Shown in pieces: positions 44,407-53,371 of a stretch of DNA of 64,000 nt. The translations under genes were made by a program, and so were the position numbers. A model generated the notes under the pieces. That model ran no database searches, was not told the DNA's origin, and worked only from the letters and a program-made list of their open reading frames with translations. Each line of letters opens with the position of its first letter. Position 1 is the stretch's first letter. Origin of the DNA: G963422275 sp963422275 (GTDB lineage Bacteria > Pseudomonadota > Alphaproteobacteria > Rhodobacterales > Rhodobacteraceae); the NCBI GenBank assembly GCA_963422275.1, contig OY729418.1:3472001-3536000 (forward strand), given 5' to 3'.

Positions 44407-45189
44407 CTAAATGTCAAGCGTGACCCAGATCGGCACATGATCCGAAGGCTTTTGAAGCGCCCGTTCATCTCGATCGATTTGACAGTCTTCCAGCATGTCG
44501 GCACACTGGGGAGTGAGCAGGAAGTGGTCGATTCGAATGCCGTCGTTTCTTTCCCACGCACCTCTCTGAAAATTCCAGAACGTATAGTTCTGCGGGGTGC
44601 TGTCTAGTGCTCTGAAGGCATCAGTGTATCCGAGATTGACGATTTTCCGCCAAGCTTCTCGAGTTTCATACAGATACAACGCGTCCCCCACCCAATTCTC
44701 CGGCGACCTGGCATCTTCGGGCTGCGGAATGACATTGAAGTCTCCAGCCATCAGTGCAGGCTCTTCCAAGTCCATCAGGGCCTTGGCGCGATCACGCAGC
44801 CGGTTCATCCAAGCTAGCTTGTAATCGTATTTCGGGCCGGGTGCGGGGTTTCCGTTCGGAAGGTAGAGACAGCCAACGCGAACAATCTCCTCGCCGCACA
44901 AGACGCAGGCTTCAATCCAGCGGGCTTGTTCGTCAGAATCGTCACCCGGAAGACCGCGCGACACGTCGTCCAAGGGAAACTTGGAGAGAATCGCTACGCC
45001 ATTAAAGCTCTTTTGACCGTGCGTTTCGATCAAGTAGCCCCTTTCTTCAAAAGGCTCCCTCGGAAAGTTGCCATCAATGCTCTTGATTTCCTGAAGCAAA
45101 ACGACATCGGGCTTGCAACGGTCTATCCAGTCAAGCAACCTTGGAAGACGGGCCCGCACTCCGTTGATATTGAAAGTCGCTATTTTCAT
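44407..45189 (-). CDS. xth: Exodeoxyribonuclease III
   Basis: This AP endonuclease / 3'-5' exonuclease works in base excision repair. The 260-residue protein starts MKIATFNINGVRARL and shows KPDVVLLQEIK (metal-binding Glu), NGVAILSKFPLDDV, CLYLPNGNPAPGPKY, MAGDFNVIPQPEDA (Asp/Asn), YTFWNFQRGAWERNDGIRIDH and the catalytic SDHVPIW at the end. All are standard ExoIII/EEP residues. It is followed 22 bases upstream (in transcript order) by erpA, an order common in rhodobacteria. Confidence 0.95.
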   Translation of the reverse strand: MKIATFNINGVRARLPRLLDWIDRCKPDVVLLQEIKSIDGNFPREPFEERGYLIETHGQKSFNGVAILSKFPLDDVSRGLPGDDSDEQARWIEACVLCGEEIVRVGCLYLPNGNPAPGPKYDYKLAWMNRLRDRAKALMDLEEPALMAGDFNVIPQPEDARSPENWVGDALYLYETREAWRKIVNLGYTDAFRALDSTPQNYTFWNFQRGAWERNDGIRIDHFLLTPQCADMLEDCQIDRDERALQKPSDHVPIWVTLDI

Positions 45190-45211
45190 GCGACTTGGAT
45201 GGGGGGCAGCA

Positions 45212-45538
45212 TTACAGAGAAAAACTCATCGCGCAGCCGCACGTCGATTTCGCGTTTGGATTCGATACGACAAAGCGGGATCCAATGAGTTCTTCCGCGA
45301 AATCGATGGTCGCGTTATCGAGAAATGGCAGCGACACGCTGTCGATCAGCACGGAATGTCCATCCTTCTCAAGCACCAAGTCGTCGTCAGTGGCATCGTC
45401 GAGCAGGATTTCATACTGGAATCCAGAACAGCCGCCCCCCTTGACAGCCACTCGCAACGACTTGCTTTCAGCTTGCTCTTCGTTGATTTCGGCCAGTCGG
45501 GCATAAGCGCGGCTGGAGACCTTTGGTGGAATAATCAT
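45212..45538 (-). CDS. erpA: ErpA/IscA-type iron-sulfur cluster insertion protein
   Basis: A-type carriers bind and transfer Fe-S clusters. The 108-residue product has the first conserved Cys in VKGGGCSGFQYEILLDD (about residue 37) and the C-terminal pair in STCGCAMSFSL, with the family segment LIDSVSLPFLDNATIDFAEELIGSRFVVSNPNA. The usual ending is CGCGSSF; here it is CGCAMSF, still with both Cys. Divergent from dgt (88 bases), as in related genomes. ErpA rather than IscA is chosen from context only. Confidence 0.9.
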   Translation of the reverse strand: MIIPPKVSSRAYARLAEINEEQAESKSLRVAVKGGGCSGFQYEILLDDATDDDLVLEKDGHSVLIDSVSLPFLDNATIDFAEELIGSRFVVSNPNAKSTCGCAMSFSL

Positions 45539-45626
45539 GGCTGTTCAATCACGATTCAAGCGCTTTAAATCAAGCTTCGGTGCAAATATAGTCATCTTGG
45601 ATGAGTCAGGCAAGGAATGAAGACGA

Positions 45627-46802
45627 ATGCGAAGTACACGGGCGAATCCAATTGCTGGATGGGCTGTGTACGCATGCTACCCCAGTGTCGACAGCACACG
45701 GCTTCATCCCCAACCCTTTGACCGGCACCGAACTGAATTTCAACGCGACTGCGACCGAATTGTCCACTCGCCGTCGTTCCGGCGCCTTATGCACAAGACG
45801 CAGGTCTTCATCGAACCGGACGGCGACCACTACCGAACGAGGCTGACTCATACCATCGAAGTCACCCGCGTGGCCACATCGCTGGCTAGGACTCTTGGGC
45901 TGAATCCGGATTTGGCCGAGGCAATCGCGCTGGCGCACGACTTGGGCCACCCCCCTTTCGGCCATGCCGGAGAGGAGGCGATCGAGGATTTGATGGCCGA
46001 CTTTGGCGGTTTTGAGCATAATGCTCAAGCGATCAGAATTGTGACACAACTCGAGAGAAGTTATCTGGGGTTTGATGGCTTGAACTTAACTTGGGAAACG
46101 CTTGAGGGAATTGCGAAGCACAACGGTCCCATGCTCGACAACATTCCGTCACCCCTTGAGGAGTACAATGCCAAGCATGATCTCCGACTCGATATCTATC
46201 CCAGCGCCGAGGCTCAGGTCGCCGCCCTGTCGGACGACATTGCCTACAATTGCCATGATCTGCAAGACGGGTTGCGGGCGGGATGGTTCGAGATGGCGGA
46301 CATCTGCCATCTTCCTATTGTCGGAGATGAATTCGAGCGCCAAGGCCACACAGTTTCGGTCGCCGAGAACTCGCGCGTCAAGAATGCAGTGCTGCGAGGC
46401 GTTTTTGATTCCATGGCGAACAACCTTATAGAGACTTCAATCGCCGTTCTCGATGAAGCGAGACCTGCAAGTGCAAGCGACGTCCGCGACCTCGGGGTCC
46501 CAGCAATACGATTCTCAGAAGTTTTTTCCACTAAAATGAACGCGGTTCGTGACTTTCTAATGGAAAACCTGTATCGATCAAAAAAAATGGAGGTAGAACG
46601 GACTAGATCCCAGCAGATAATCACTGAACTGTTCAAGCATTTCATGGCTTTTCCAGAGGACTTACCGGAGGACTGGCGACCATCGATTACCAAACGAGCC
46701 GACAATGAGGCCAATGCTCGTGCAGTTGCCGACTACATTGCCTGCATGACTGACACGTTCGCTTCCAAGACACATGAGCAGTTGATTGCAGGCTATGAGT
46801 GA
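45627..46802 (+). CDS. dgt: dGTPase-like HD-domain dNTP triphosphohydrolase
   Basis: The 391-residue protein is of the dGTPase-like type (alphaproteobacterial Dgt), which hydrolyses dNTPs to nucleoside and triphosphate. It shows FQRDCDRIVHSPSFRRLMHKTQVF, the HD metal site RLTHTIEVTRVATSLAR and EAIALAHDLGHPPFGHAGE, then NAQAIRIVTQLERSY, GLNLTWETLEGIAKHNG and DIAYNCHDLQDGL (last metal Asp). The ATG at 45627 is the first in frame and gives the usual length. It overlaps the frame upstream of argS and is 97 bases from the argS start. Confidence 0.92.
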   Translation: MRSTRANPIAGWAVYACYPSVDSTRLHPQPFDRHRTEFQRDCDRIVHSPSFRRLMHKTQVFIEPDGDHYRTRLTHTIEVTRVATSLARTLGLNPDLAEAIALAHDLGHPPFGHAGEEAIEDLMADFGGFEHNAQAIRIVTQLERSYLGFDGLNLTWETLEGIAKHNGPMLDNIPSPLEEYNAKHDLRLDIYPSAEAQVAALSDDIAYNCHDLQDGLRAGWFEMADICHLPIVGDEFERQGHTVSVAENSRVKNAVLRGVFDSMANNLIETSIAVLDEARPASASDVRDLGVPAIRFSEVFSTKMNAVRDFLMENLYRSKKMEVERTRSQQIITELFKHFMAFPEDLPEDWRPSITKRADNEANARAVADYIACMTDTFASKTHEQLIAGYE

Positions 46803-46899
46803 TCGATCAAGTCCGTTGAATACGCTTGGGCGGCTAGCGGAACTGAAGGCGAAACGCGAGATCGCGAAAGCAACAGCAGCCGTGGGCGGCTACAATGTC

Positions 46900-48648
46900 A
46901 TGAACCTGTATTCCGTTGTCAGGTCTCTCGTCGTCGAGAAGGTCGATGCCCTGAAAGCAGATGGCACGATTCCCGACAATGTGGACACCGACACGATTAC
47001 CGTGGAGCGTCCAAAAGATTCGACGTATGGCGAATTGGCGACCAATGCAGCAATTGTTCTCGCAGGGCAATCCGGACGTCGGCCACATGAACTTGCGGAC
47101 GAACTTGCGCAGCGGTTGGCAGACGATACGCTAATTGCTGATGCCAGCGTGGCCGGTCCCGGATTCATCAATCTCGAATTGAAACCAAACGCCTGGATGG
47201 GCGTTGTTCAAAATTGCCTGTGCCTTGGAGGCGATTTCGGGCGATCGCGGCTAGGGGCAGGCCAAAACGTCAATCTCGAATTCGTGTCCGCCAATCCAAC
47301 CGGGCCATTGCATCTTGGCCATGCGCGCGGAGCAGTTTTTGGGGATTCGCTTGGCCGCCTGCTAGAATACTCAGGATTCAAGGTGTGGCGCGAGTTCTAC
47401 ATCAATGACGGTGGTGCACAAGTCGATGCCTTGGCGCGTTCCGCCTATCAACGATACTTGGAGGCAAATGGCGAGCAGGTCGTCTTCGAAGATGGCGCTT
47501 ACAAAGGCGATTACCTGATCGAAGTCGGCATAGTCCTCAAGGAGAAATTCGGCACCGCATTTATTGGGCAGCCGGAGCAAGTCTGGATGGACCCAGTCAG
47601 GGCCTTTGCGGTTGATCGGATGATGCACCTGATCCGTGAAGATCTCAAAATGATCGATGTTCGGATGGACGGCTATTTCAGCGAAAAGTCCCTGTACGAA
47701 AGCGGACGCATCGAAGAGTCGGTACGGGCGTTGGAGGCCAAGGGGCTGATTTGTTCAGGTGTGCTGGACCCTCCGAAAGGCAAAAAGTCGAAGGACTGGG
47801 AGCCGCGAGAACAAATGCTTTTCAAGTCGACGCTCCACGGCGATGACGTCGACAGGCCGATAAAGAAATCTGATGGAACGTGGACCTATTTTGCACCGGA
47901 CATCGCTTATCACTACGACAAGATCGTGAGGAATTTCGATGTATTGATTAACATCTTCGGTGCCGACCACAGTGGGTACTGCAACCGATTGAAGGCTGCA
48001 GTTTCGGCGCTTTCCGACAACCAAGTGCAGTTTGAAATCAAGCTCATTCAACTGGTTAAGGTCATCTCCAAGGACGGACCCCTCAAGATGTCAAAAAGGG
48101 AAGGGCGGTTCGTTGAACTGCGCGAGGCAGTTTTGGCGGTCGGGCCGGACGTCACAAGATTTGTCATGTTGATGCGCAGGAACGACGCGCCGCTCGATTT
48201 TAATTTTGAGGAGGTTCGCGAACAATCCCGGGAAAACCCAGTGTTTTACGTGCAGTATGCGCATGCTCGCATTTGCTCGCTCATTGCTAGGGCGGTAGAG
48301 GCCGGAATGGCCGCGACTGATGCCGACCTCGCACTTGCCGACATGAGTCTTTTGACGCACCCAGCTGAGATTACGTTTGCAAGGAAAATTGCGGAATGGC
48401 CGCGGATGGTAGAAACCGCTGCCAAACATCATGAACCCCATAGGATTGCGTTTTACCTGAATGAGCTAGCATCGGAATTTCACACACACTGGGCGAAAGG
48501 AAACAGCACCCCAAGCCTCAGAATCTTGCAGGACGGTGACGATTCAAGAAACACAGCTCGCCTCGCCTTAGCGCGCAGTGCTGGAATGGTCATTGCAATC
48601 GGGCTCGACATTCTCGGGGTCACTCCGATGGAGGAGATGCGCGGGTGA
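46900..48648 (+). CDS. argS: Arginyl-tRNA synthetase
   Basis: ArgRS charges tRNA-Arg. The ATG at 46900 (582 residues) gives MNLYSVVRSLVVEKVDAL, the normal start; in-frame ATGs at 46786 and 46795 overlap dgt and add unconserved sequence. It shows the HIGH-type motif NPTGPLHLGHARGAVFGD (about 124-141), NDGGAQVDALARS, the IFGADHSGYCNRLKAA block, LKMSKREGRFV and the C-terminal anticodon-binding domain with ENPVFYVQYAHARICSL and HYxxKxTP-like LASEFHTHWAKG. It is the second gene of the dgt-argS-SPOR-nagZ-scpA-scpB unit. Confidence 0.96.
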   Translation: MNLYSVVRSLVVEKVDALKADGTIPDNVDTDTITVERPKDSTYGELATNAAIVLAGQSGRRPHELADELAQRLADDTLIADASVAGPGFINLELKPNAWMGVVQNCLCLGGDFGRSRLGAGQNVNLEFVSANPTGPLHLGHARGAVFGDSLGRLLEYSGFKVWREFYINDGGAQVDALARSAYQRYLEANGEQVVFEDGAYKGDYLIEVGIVLKEKFGTAFIGQPEQVWMDPVRAFAVDRMMHLIREDLKMIDVRMDGYFSEKSLYESGRIEESVRALEAKGLICSGVLDPPKGKKSKDWEPREQMLFKSTLHGDDVDRPIKKSDGTWTYFAPDIAYHYDKIVRNFDVLINIFGADHSGYCNRLKAAVSALSDNQVQFEIKLIQLVKVISKDGPLKMSKREGRFVELREAVLAVGPDVTRFVMLMRRNDAPLDFNFEEVREQSRENPVFYVQYAHARICSLIARAVEAGMAATDADLALADMSLLTHPAEITFARKIAEWPRMVETAAKHHEPHRIAFYLNELASEFHTHWAKGNSTPSLRILQDGDDSRNTARLALARSAGMVIAIGLDILGVTPMEEMRG

Positions 48649-48672
48649 TCAATCTAATCGGATACCGAGAGG

Positions 48673-49458
48673 GTGGCTAGTTCCTCAGCGGTCTCTGGGG
48701 AAAGGCTTAGAGCGAATCGCTCTCGGTCGTGCGGCTCCATTTCCCCATTCTCGGTCGCAAGTGCTGTTGTCTCGGCAGCTATTGTGTTTGCGCTTGTGAC
48801 CTTCGGGCACAGGTCAGTTCAAATTGAAAGTTCCGACCCACCCACCATTCGCGCCTCGGCAATTCCCTTCAGCGTCCGGCCGGAAAATCCTGGCGGGCAA
48901 ATTACGGATTTTGTCGGGTACTCCGTCAACCGAATAATTTCCGGACAGAAGAGCAAGGAAATTGGGGAAACAATCGTAATTGCTTCGCCGCTGACGGATT
49001 TGGAACCCGACGATCTGTCTCTGCGCGATGCGCGTCTTTCGAGGTCACGATTGGTTGGGGCGCTGGATTCCATGGACGGTTCCCACAACGCAACGGGGTC
49101 GGGGCAGATCTACAACCTGGAGAACATTGAAGCGAAAATACTCAGTTTATCTCTCGCAGCCAGCGACCAAGAGCGCGAGACTCGCATGTATTCAAGTCTG
49201 GAAGTGTTTCCAGGCAGCTACTTTGCCCATCTTGGGGATTTCCCAACCCGTCAGAAAGCTGAGGCCGATTGGTTGGATCTGCTGGGATCTTACGGAGGCA
49301 GCCTGCAACCTCATTCCATTTTCATCCAAGAGTTGCAGGTTGACGACGAGGCGGTCTTCAGGTTGCGCATATCGGGCTTCAAGGACCGGGTCGATGTCAA
49401 CGAGTTTTGCGAGAGGCTCCAGGCTGAAGGAAACGCCTGTCTTCCTGCCGCCGCATAA
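48673..49458 (+). CDS. SPOR-domain membrane protein
   Basis: The 261-residue protein begins with a GTG, has one membrane segment (SVASAVVSAAIVFALVTFG, about 27-45) and a periplasmic part ending in a SPOR domain (about 185-258: YFAHLGDFPTRQKAEADWLDL and AVFRLRISGFKDRVDVNEFCERLQAEG). SPOR domains bind denuded glycan strands at the septum, so it is likely a division-site protein. The middle is low-complexity. Its TAA shares one base with the nagZ ATG. A homologue occupies this position between argS and nagZ in many alphaproteobacteria. Confidence 0.85.
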   Translation: MASSSAVSGERLRANRSRSCGSISPFSVASAVVSAAIVFALVTFGHRSVQIESSDPPTIRASAIPFSVRPENPGGQITDFVGYSVNRIISGQKSKEIGETIVIASPLTDLEPDDLSLRDARLSRSRLVGALDSMDGSHNATGSGQIYNLENIEAKILSLSLAASDQERETRMYSSLEVFPGSYFAHLGDFPTRQKAEADWLDLLGSYGGSLQPHSIFIQELQVDDEAVFRLRISGFKDRVDVNEFCERLQAEGNACLPAAA

Positions 49459-50468
49459 TGATGTCAGTTCGCGCTTGCATTTTAGGGTGCTCGGGCACGA
49501 GACTCACCGAGTCAGAACTGAGTTTTTTTCGGGACTGCAATCCATTCGGCTTCATTCTCTTTTCGCGCAACTTCGGTAGCCGAGACGATGTTCGTCGGTT
49601 GACCGAGAGGCTGCGGGCCACGGTTGGCAGGAGTGTTCCGGTCTTGGTAGATCAGGAAGGGGGACGGGTGCAAAGAGGAAGAGGGGAGGGGTGGAGCAAT
49701 TGGCAACCCCCACTGGAGCAGTGCGACCGACTTCAACCCGACCAAAGCGTGCGAGCCATGTGGCTCAGATACCGGATTATTTCATCGGAACTCCTGTCGG
49801 TTGGAATTGACGCGAATTGTGTTCCTGTCGCTGATATCGCTACGGACCATACGCATCCGGTTCTGTATAACCGATGTTACGGCCGGAGCGCCGAACTGGT
49901 ATCGAGGAACGCCCGCGCAGTGGCAGACGGATGTCTTGATGCTGGGGTTCTGCCTGTGCTCAAGCATATTCCAGGCCATGGCAGGCCGCACGGCGACAGT
50001 CACACCGAACTTCCGTTCACGGACACTGAGAAGCCTGTACTCGCGGAGTCAGACTTCTTGCCATTCAGGTCGCTGCGGGATTTGCCGATGGGTATGGCGG
50101 CGCACGTCGTGTTCGGGTCAATCGATTCCAAGCACACGGCTAGCCAGTCCAGAATTGTCATCGATGTCATTCGAAATGAAATAGAATTCGATGGACTGCT
50201 GATGACCGACGACATTTCGATGTCGGCCTTGACCGGAACCATGCGGCAACGATGCCGGAAGTCCCTGGATGCCGGATGCGACCTCGTACTGCATTGCAAT
50301 GGCGACTTGGCTGAAATGGTTGAATTGGCGGAGGAAGCCGGGAGTCTGGAGGGGATAGCGGAAAGACGTGCGAAAACGGCGCTTGACGCCAAAAAAAAGA
50401 CTGCTGGCGTGGACCAGCGGTCATTGGAGCTGGAGTATGAACGGCTTGTGGGAAAATGGATGAACTGA
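49458..50468 (+). CDS. nagZ: NagZ, beta-N-acetylhexosaminidase
   Basis: NagZ (GH3) releases GlcNAc from peptidoglycan fragments during recycling in the cytoplasm. The 336-residue product has FGFILFSRNFGSRDDVRRLTE, VLVDQEGGRVQR, the catalytic loop KHIPGHGRPHGDSHTELPF with the His/Asp dyad and the nucleophile in LLMTDDISMSALTG. Its start overlaps the SPOR gene by one base and its end overlaps scpA by 13 bases, so coupling is tight. No membrane or signal sequence is seen. Confidence 0.94.
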   Translation: MMSVRACILGCSGTRLTESELSFFRDCNPFGFILFSRNFGSRDDVRRLTERLRATVGRSVPVLVDQEGGRVQRGRGEGWSNWQPPLEQCDRLQPDQSVRAMWLRYRIISSELLSVGIDANCVPVADIATDHTHPVLYNRCYGRSAELVSRNARAVADGCLDAGVLPVLKHIPGHGRPHGDSHTELPFTDTEKPVLAESDFLPFRSLRDLPMGMAAHVVFGSIDSKHTASQSRIVIDVIRNEIEFDGLLMTDDISMSALTGTMRQRCRKSLDAGCDLVLHCNGDLAEMVELAEEAGSLEGIAERRAKTALDAKKKTAGVDQRSLELEYERLVGKWMN

Positions 50469-51256
50469 TGCACAACGTGCTGCTTTATCCGGCCAAAGAA
50501 CGAGACTTGGGTCTGATCGAAGAAAGCGATTTCCAAGTGAACCTAGATGGATATGATGGCCCTATTGACGTGCTGCTTGATCTTGCGAAGAGACAGCAAG
50601 TTGACCTTGGCAAGATATCTGTCCTGCAATTGGTGGATCAGTACACTGAATTCATCGAAAGCGCCAAGGTTCTCGATTTGGAGCTTGCGGCGGAGTTCTT
50701 GGTCATGGCGGCGTGGCTGGCATTGCTGAAATCGCGGCTGCTGCTTCCAAAGCCTGAGGTCCCCGATCCCAGTGCAGGTGAACTCGTTGCGCGCCTTGCT
50801 TTTCGGCGTCAAAAACTCCATGCGATGCGATCGATGGTGGCAAGACTCATGAATGGAGACAGACTGGGCACGACATTTTTCGCACGTGGATGTCCGGAGG
50901 ACGTCACAACGGTAAGCAGCGCCGACATTTCCGTGTCAGTTTTCGATTTGATGCAGGCTTACGCGAGGGTTCGGGCACGCGACGACTTCTTGCCGTACCG
51001 CATTCGGAAGGATTCCGTTCTGACAGTGGAAGAAGCACTGGAATATCTCCACCGGCTAATCAGCGACGCCCTCGAACTCGAATGGTCTGATTTCATGCAG
51101 TATATACCGAGCGCGTGGCTTGAAGATAAGCAGAAGTCGCGATCTGCTGTAGCTACAACATTTGCCGCGTCGCTTGAATTGGTGAAGTCCGGTTTGATTG
51201 AACTTCGCCAAAGCAGGTCGTTTGGGCCACTCCAAGTAATGAGAAGGAGTGCATAA
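50456..51256 (+). CDS. scpA: ScpA, segregation and condensation protein A
   Basis: ScpA is the kleisin subunit of the SMC-ScpAB condensin. The 266-residue product has the N-terminal motif FQVNLDGYDGPIDVLLDLAKRQQVDLGKISV (SMC-neck binding; about 23-53) and AAEFLVMAAWLALLKSRLLLP, followed by a middle linker and the C-terminal winged helix (SLELVKSGLIELRQSRSFGPLQVM). The start lies in the nagZ 3' end (13-base overlap). scpB follows directly. Confidence 0.94.
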   Translation: MDELMHNVLLYPAKERDLGLIEESDFQVNLDGYDGPIDVLLDLAKRQQVDLGKISVLQLVDQYTEFIESAKVLDLELAAEFLVMAAWLALLKSRLLLPKPEVPDPSAGELVARLAFRRQKLHAMRSMVARLMNGDRLGTTFFARGCPEDVTTVSSADISVSVFDLMQAYARVRARDDFLPYRIRKDSVLTVEEALEYLHRLISDALELEWSDFMQYIPSAWLEDKQKSRSAVATTFAASLELVKSGLIELRQSRSFGPLQVMRRSA

Positions 51257-51257
51257 A

Positions 51258-51878
51258 ATGGGAACTGAATGCAGAGACATGCTGGGAGTTGCGCACTCCG
51301 ACTTCTCCGATCTTGAACAGGAGCGGATGGTCGAGGCACTCTTGTTCGCCGCACGTGAACCACTGACGATCACCGAGCTACAGTTGCGGCTTCCGGGCAA
51401 CTGCAACGTTGACGCGGCGATCGGAAGACTGTCCAAGCGTTACCAAGGGCGGGGCGTTCACCTTGTCCGAACTGGCAACGCCTGGGCCTTCAGAACCGCA
51501 TCGAACCTGAGGTTTCTGATGCGCAGGGAGAAAGTTGTTCACAGGCGGTTGTCCCGGGCAGCGTTGGAAACACTGGCAATCATCGCCTATCACCAGCCGG
51601 TCACACGTGCGGAAATAGAGGAGATCAGAGGTGTTGCAACATCGCGTGGATCGCTTGACAAGTTGATCGAGCAGAAGTGGATTGGGCTTGGCCGGCGACG
51701 AATGACACCAGGTCGCCCAGCCACCTTCGTAACCACTCGAACTTTTCTCGACCATTTTGGCCTCGGGTCTGCAAATGACCTTCCGGGCTTGAAGGAACTA
51801 CGGGAGGCAGGATTGTTGGAAATGGAACCTCCGCCCAACTTCCTGGAAAAGGCTTGCCCAAGCATCGACATGCAATGA
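51258..51878 (+). CDS. scpB: ScpB, segregation and condensation protein B
   Basis: ScpB is the winged-helix dimer that regulates the ScpA-SMC ring. The ATG at 51258 has AAGGAG at 51244-51249, eight bases upstream; a GTG at 51249 lies in that site and is less likely. The product (206 residues) shows ERMVEALLFAAREPLTITELQLRLP, SRAALETLAIIAYHQPVTRAEIEEIRGVATSRGSLDKLIEQKWI and GRPATFVTTRTFLDHFGL, standard ScpB motifs. In many relatives tatABC follows; here the region is filled by IS debris. Confidence 0.94.
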   Translation: MGTECRDMLGVAHSDFSDLEQERMVEALLFAAREPLTITELQLRLPGNCNVDAAIGRLSKRYQGRGVHLVRTGNAWAFRTASNLRFLMRREKVVHRRLSRAALETLAIIAYHQPVTRAEIEEIRGVATSRGSLDKLIEQKWIGLGRRRMTPGRPATFVTTRTFLDHFGLGSANDLPGLKELREAGLLEMEPPPNFLEKACPSIDMQ

Positions 51879-52075
51879 TGGGGAGAACGTTGATCCCTTA
51901 AGCAGGGCGTTCGTGACAGGATCAGGGCTTGGGGGAATCTGTGCACGGATGTTAAAACTCATTTCAGAAAACCGTTGCGAAAGGTGGCTTCCGCCTGGTT
52001 TGCTCTTTCCGGCTTCAAGCATGGCGGCTGATGGATGACTGCAGATGCCTTCCGGCAACGGCTTGGTGCTTGGGC

Positions 52076-53000
52076 TCACGATTTCAGGCCTGACGCGCCG
52101 CCCCTGCGGGTCCGGAGTAGAAGGTCGAGGCTGGATCGATCCAGCTGATTTGGAGGGGGTTTTTGGTTTTGACTGCGGAAAAGATCCCTTCCCGCAGCTG
52201 CACCGGCCGGTTTTTTGCAGTCCGGAAACCCCAAATGCGCGTTTTTGGGGTGGAATTGCCACCGTTTTAGCTCCCGCAGGGTCGGTCCGGCAGATTCCGG
52301 ACACACTTCTCCCTTGTCATGGCCGAACACCCGCTTCCCGATCCCGCGATATCCGGCGTCAGCCCAAATCTGTTTCTCCTCGCCGTGCAGAAGCCGATCC
52401 GAAGGCGTCAGGTCGCGACGTTCATGGCCGTTTCCTTCAGATGGCGCGTCAGCCCCCGGGGATCGGTGCCGACGTGCAGCTTCATCCCGAAATGCCACTG
52501 GTTCCCCTTCTTCGTCCGGTGCATCTCCGGATCTCGGTCATTGTTCCTGGTCGACGACGGCGCCGAGATGATGGTGGCATCAACGATGGTGCCCTTCTTG
52601 AGCAGCCCCCCCCCCCCCCGCTCGGCAGGTGACCCCCGATCTTACGAACGGCAGGTGCGCTAGTCCGTGGCGCTCCAGCCGGCGGCGGAAGTCGGGATCG
52701 TTGTCTTATCCGGCACCTTCTCGGACCGACCCTGGCAAAGCGCCGGACGCTCTCCACCTGCAAGCAGGTCCTCCATCGCCGGGTCGCTCAGATTGTAGAA
52801 CAGCTGCACGCAGTGCAGCGGCAGCATCGCCGACAGCGGATGCGGCTGTCGCCCCTTACGGCCGCCCTTCGGATGCGTCGGCGCAATGCGGGCCTCCAGG
52901 CACGCCCAAGGGATCAGGCCGTCTATCCGCTCCAAAAAAATCTCGCGACCGCTGTAGACGGGCTGGAAGTCTTTGAGAATACGACTTGGAACGTCCCCGA
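52076..53000 (-). mobile_element. IS5-type transposase relic with a 14-base C run
   Basis: Reading the minus strand from about 52990 to 52076 gives, in changing frames, FLERIDGLIPWACLEARIAPTHPK, GRQPHPLSAMLPLHCVQLFYNLSDPAMEDLL, KVPDKTTI, LLKKGTIVDATIISAPSSTRN (first DDE Asp), EMHRTKKGNQWHFGMKLHVGTDP, and LHGEEKQIWADAGYRGIGKR (second Asp). This is the full order of an IS5-type transposase. At least three frameshifts occur, one at a run of 14 C (52606-52619). No clear terminal repeats were found. A piece of the same type lies at 40838-40990. Confidence 0.85.
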
Positions 53001-53039
53001 AACGCCCGGAAACGGATGTTTTCCAAGTGTTTCGGGGTG

Positions 53040-53340
53040 ACGATGCCAACTTGAATCCGGGCGGAAAATCAGGCATGATGCGCGGTATCGAAGCGGTGTG
53101 CATAGGCGTGAACACATCGGATCGAGAACCAGTACCAGACGCTGCCAGTCCATCAGCCATGACCTTGGCGCGGCGAGCTTTGGAAATTGCCCTGATGCAA
53201 TTGAGGTGTCGGATGAATTTCTTCATGACTAGGGTTGCCAAGCGGTAGCAGGACAATGTGCTTTGCAAGGCAGATGCACTGGATGAGGCGTTTCGCAAAT
53301 ATTCAGGTTTGCGTTGTGAGCATCGGCATTCGACATTGAA
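53040..53340. mobile_element. Head-to-head fragments of the AAGACTGTTGC-type IS5 relic
   Basis: Two short pieces of the transposase start region of the 60316-60991 type lie in opposite orientation. On the minus strand (about 53170-53040) LMDWQRLVLVLDPMCS resembles LMNWQRLPEFSARCA of the 60 kb copy. On the plus strand (about 53190-53300) ATGCAATTGAGGTGTCGG and CTTGCAAAGGCAGATGCACTGG resemble the 5' part of the same element. Ends are not clear. The pieces lie against the IS5-type relic to the left, suggesting nested insertion and rearrangement. Confidence 0.5.
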
Positions 53341-53371
53341 TCAGAATCGTTGTTCTACGGTGCCGCAAATC

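Noticed and set aside
52045..52632. Basic + frame of 195 codons in the IS5 relic
   Set aside because: Antisense of the readable transposase pieces; composition bias only.
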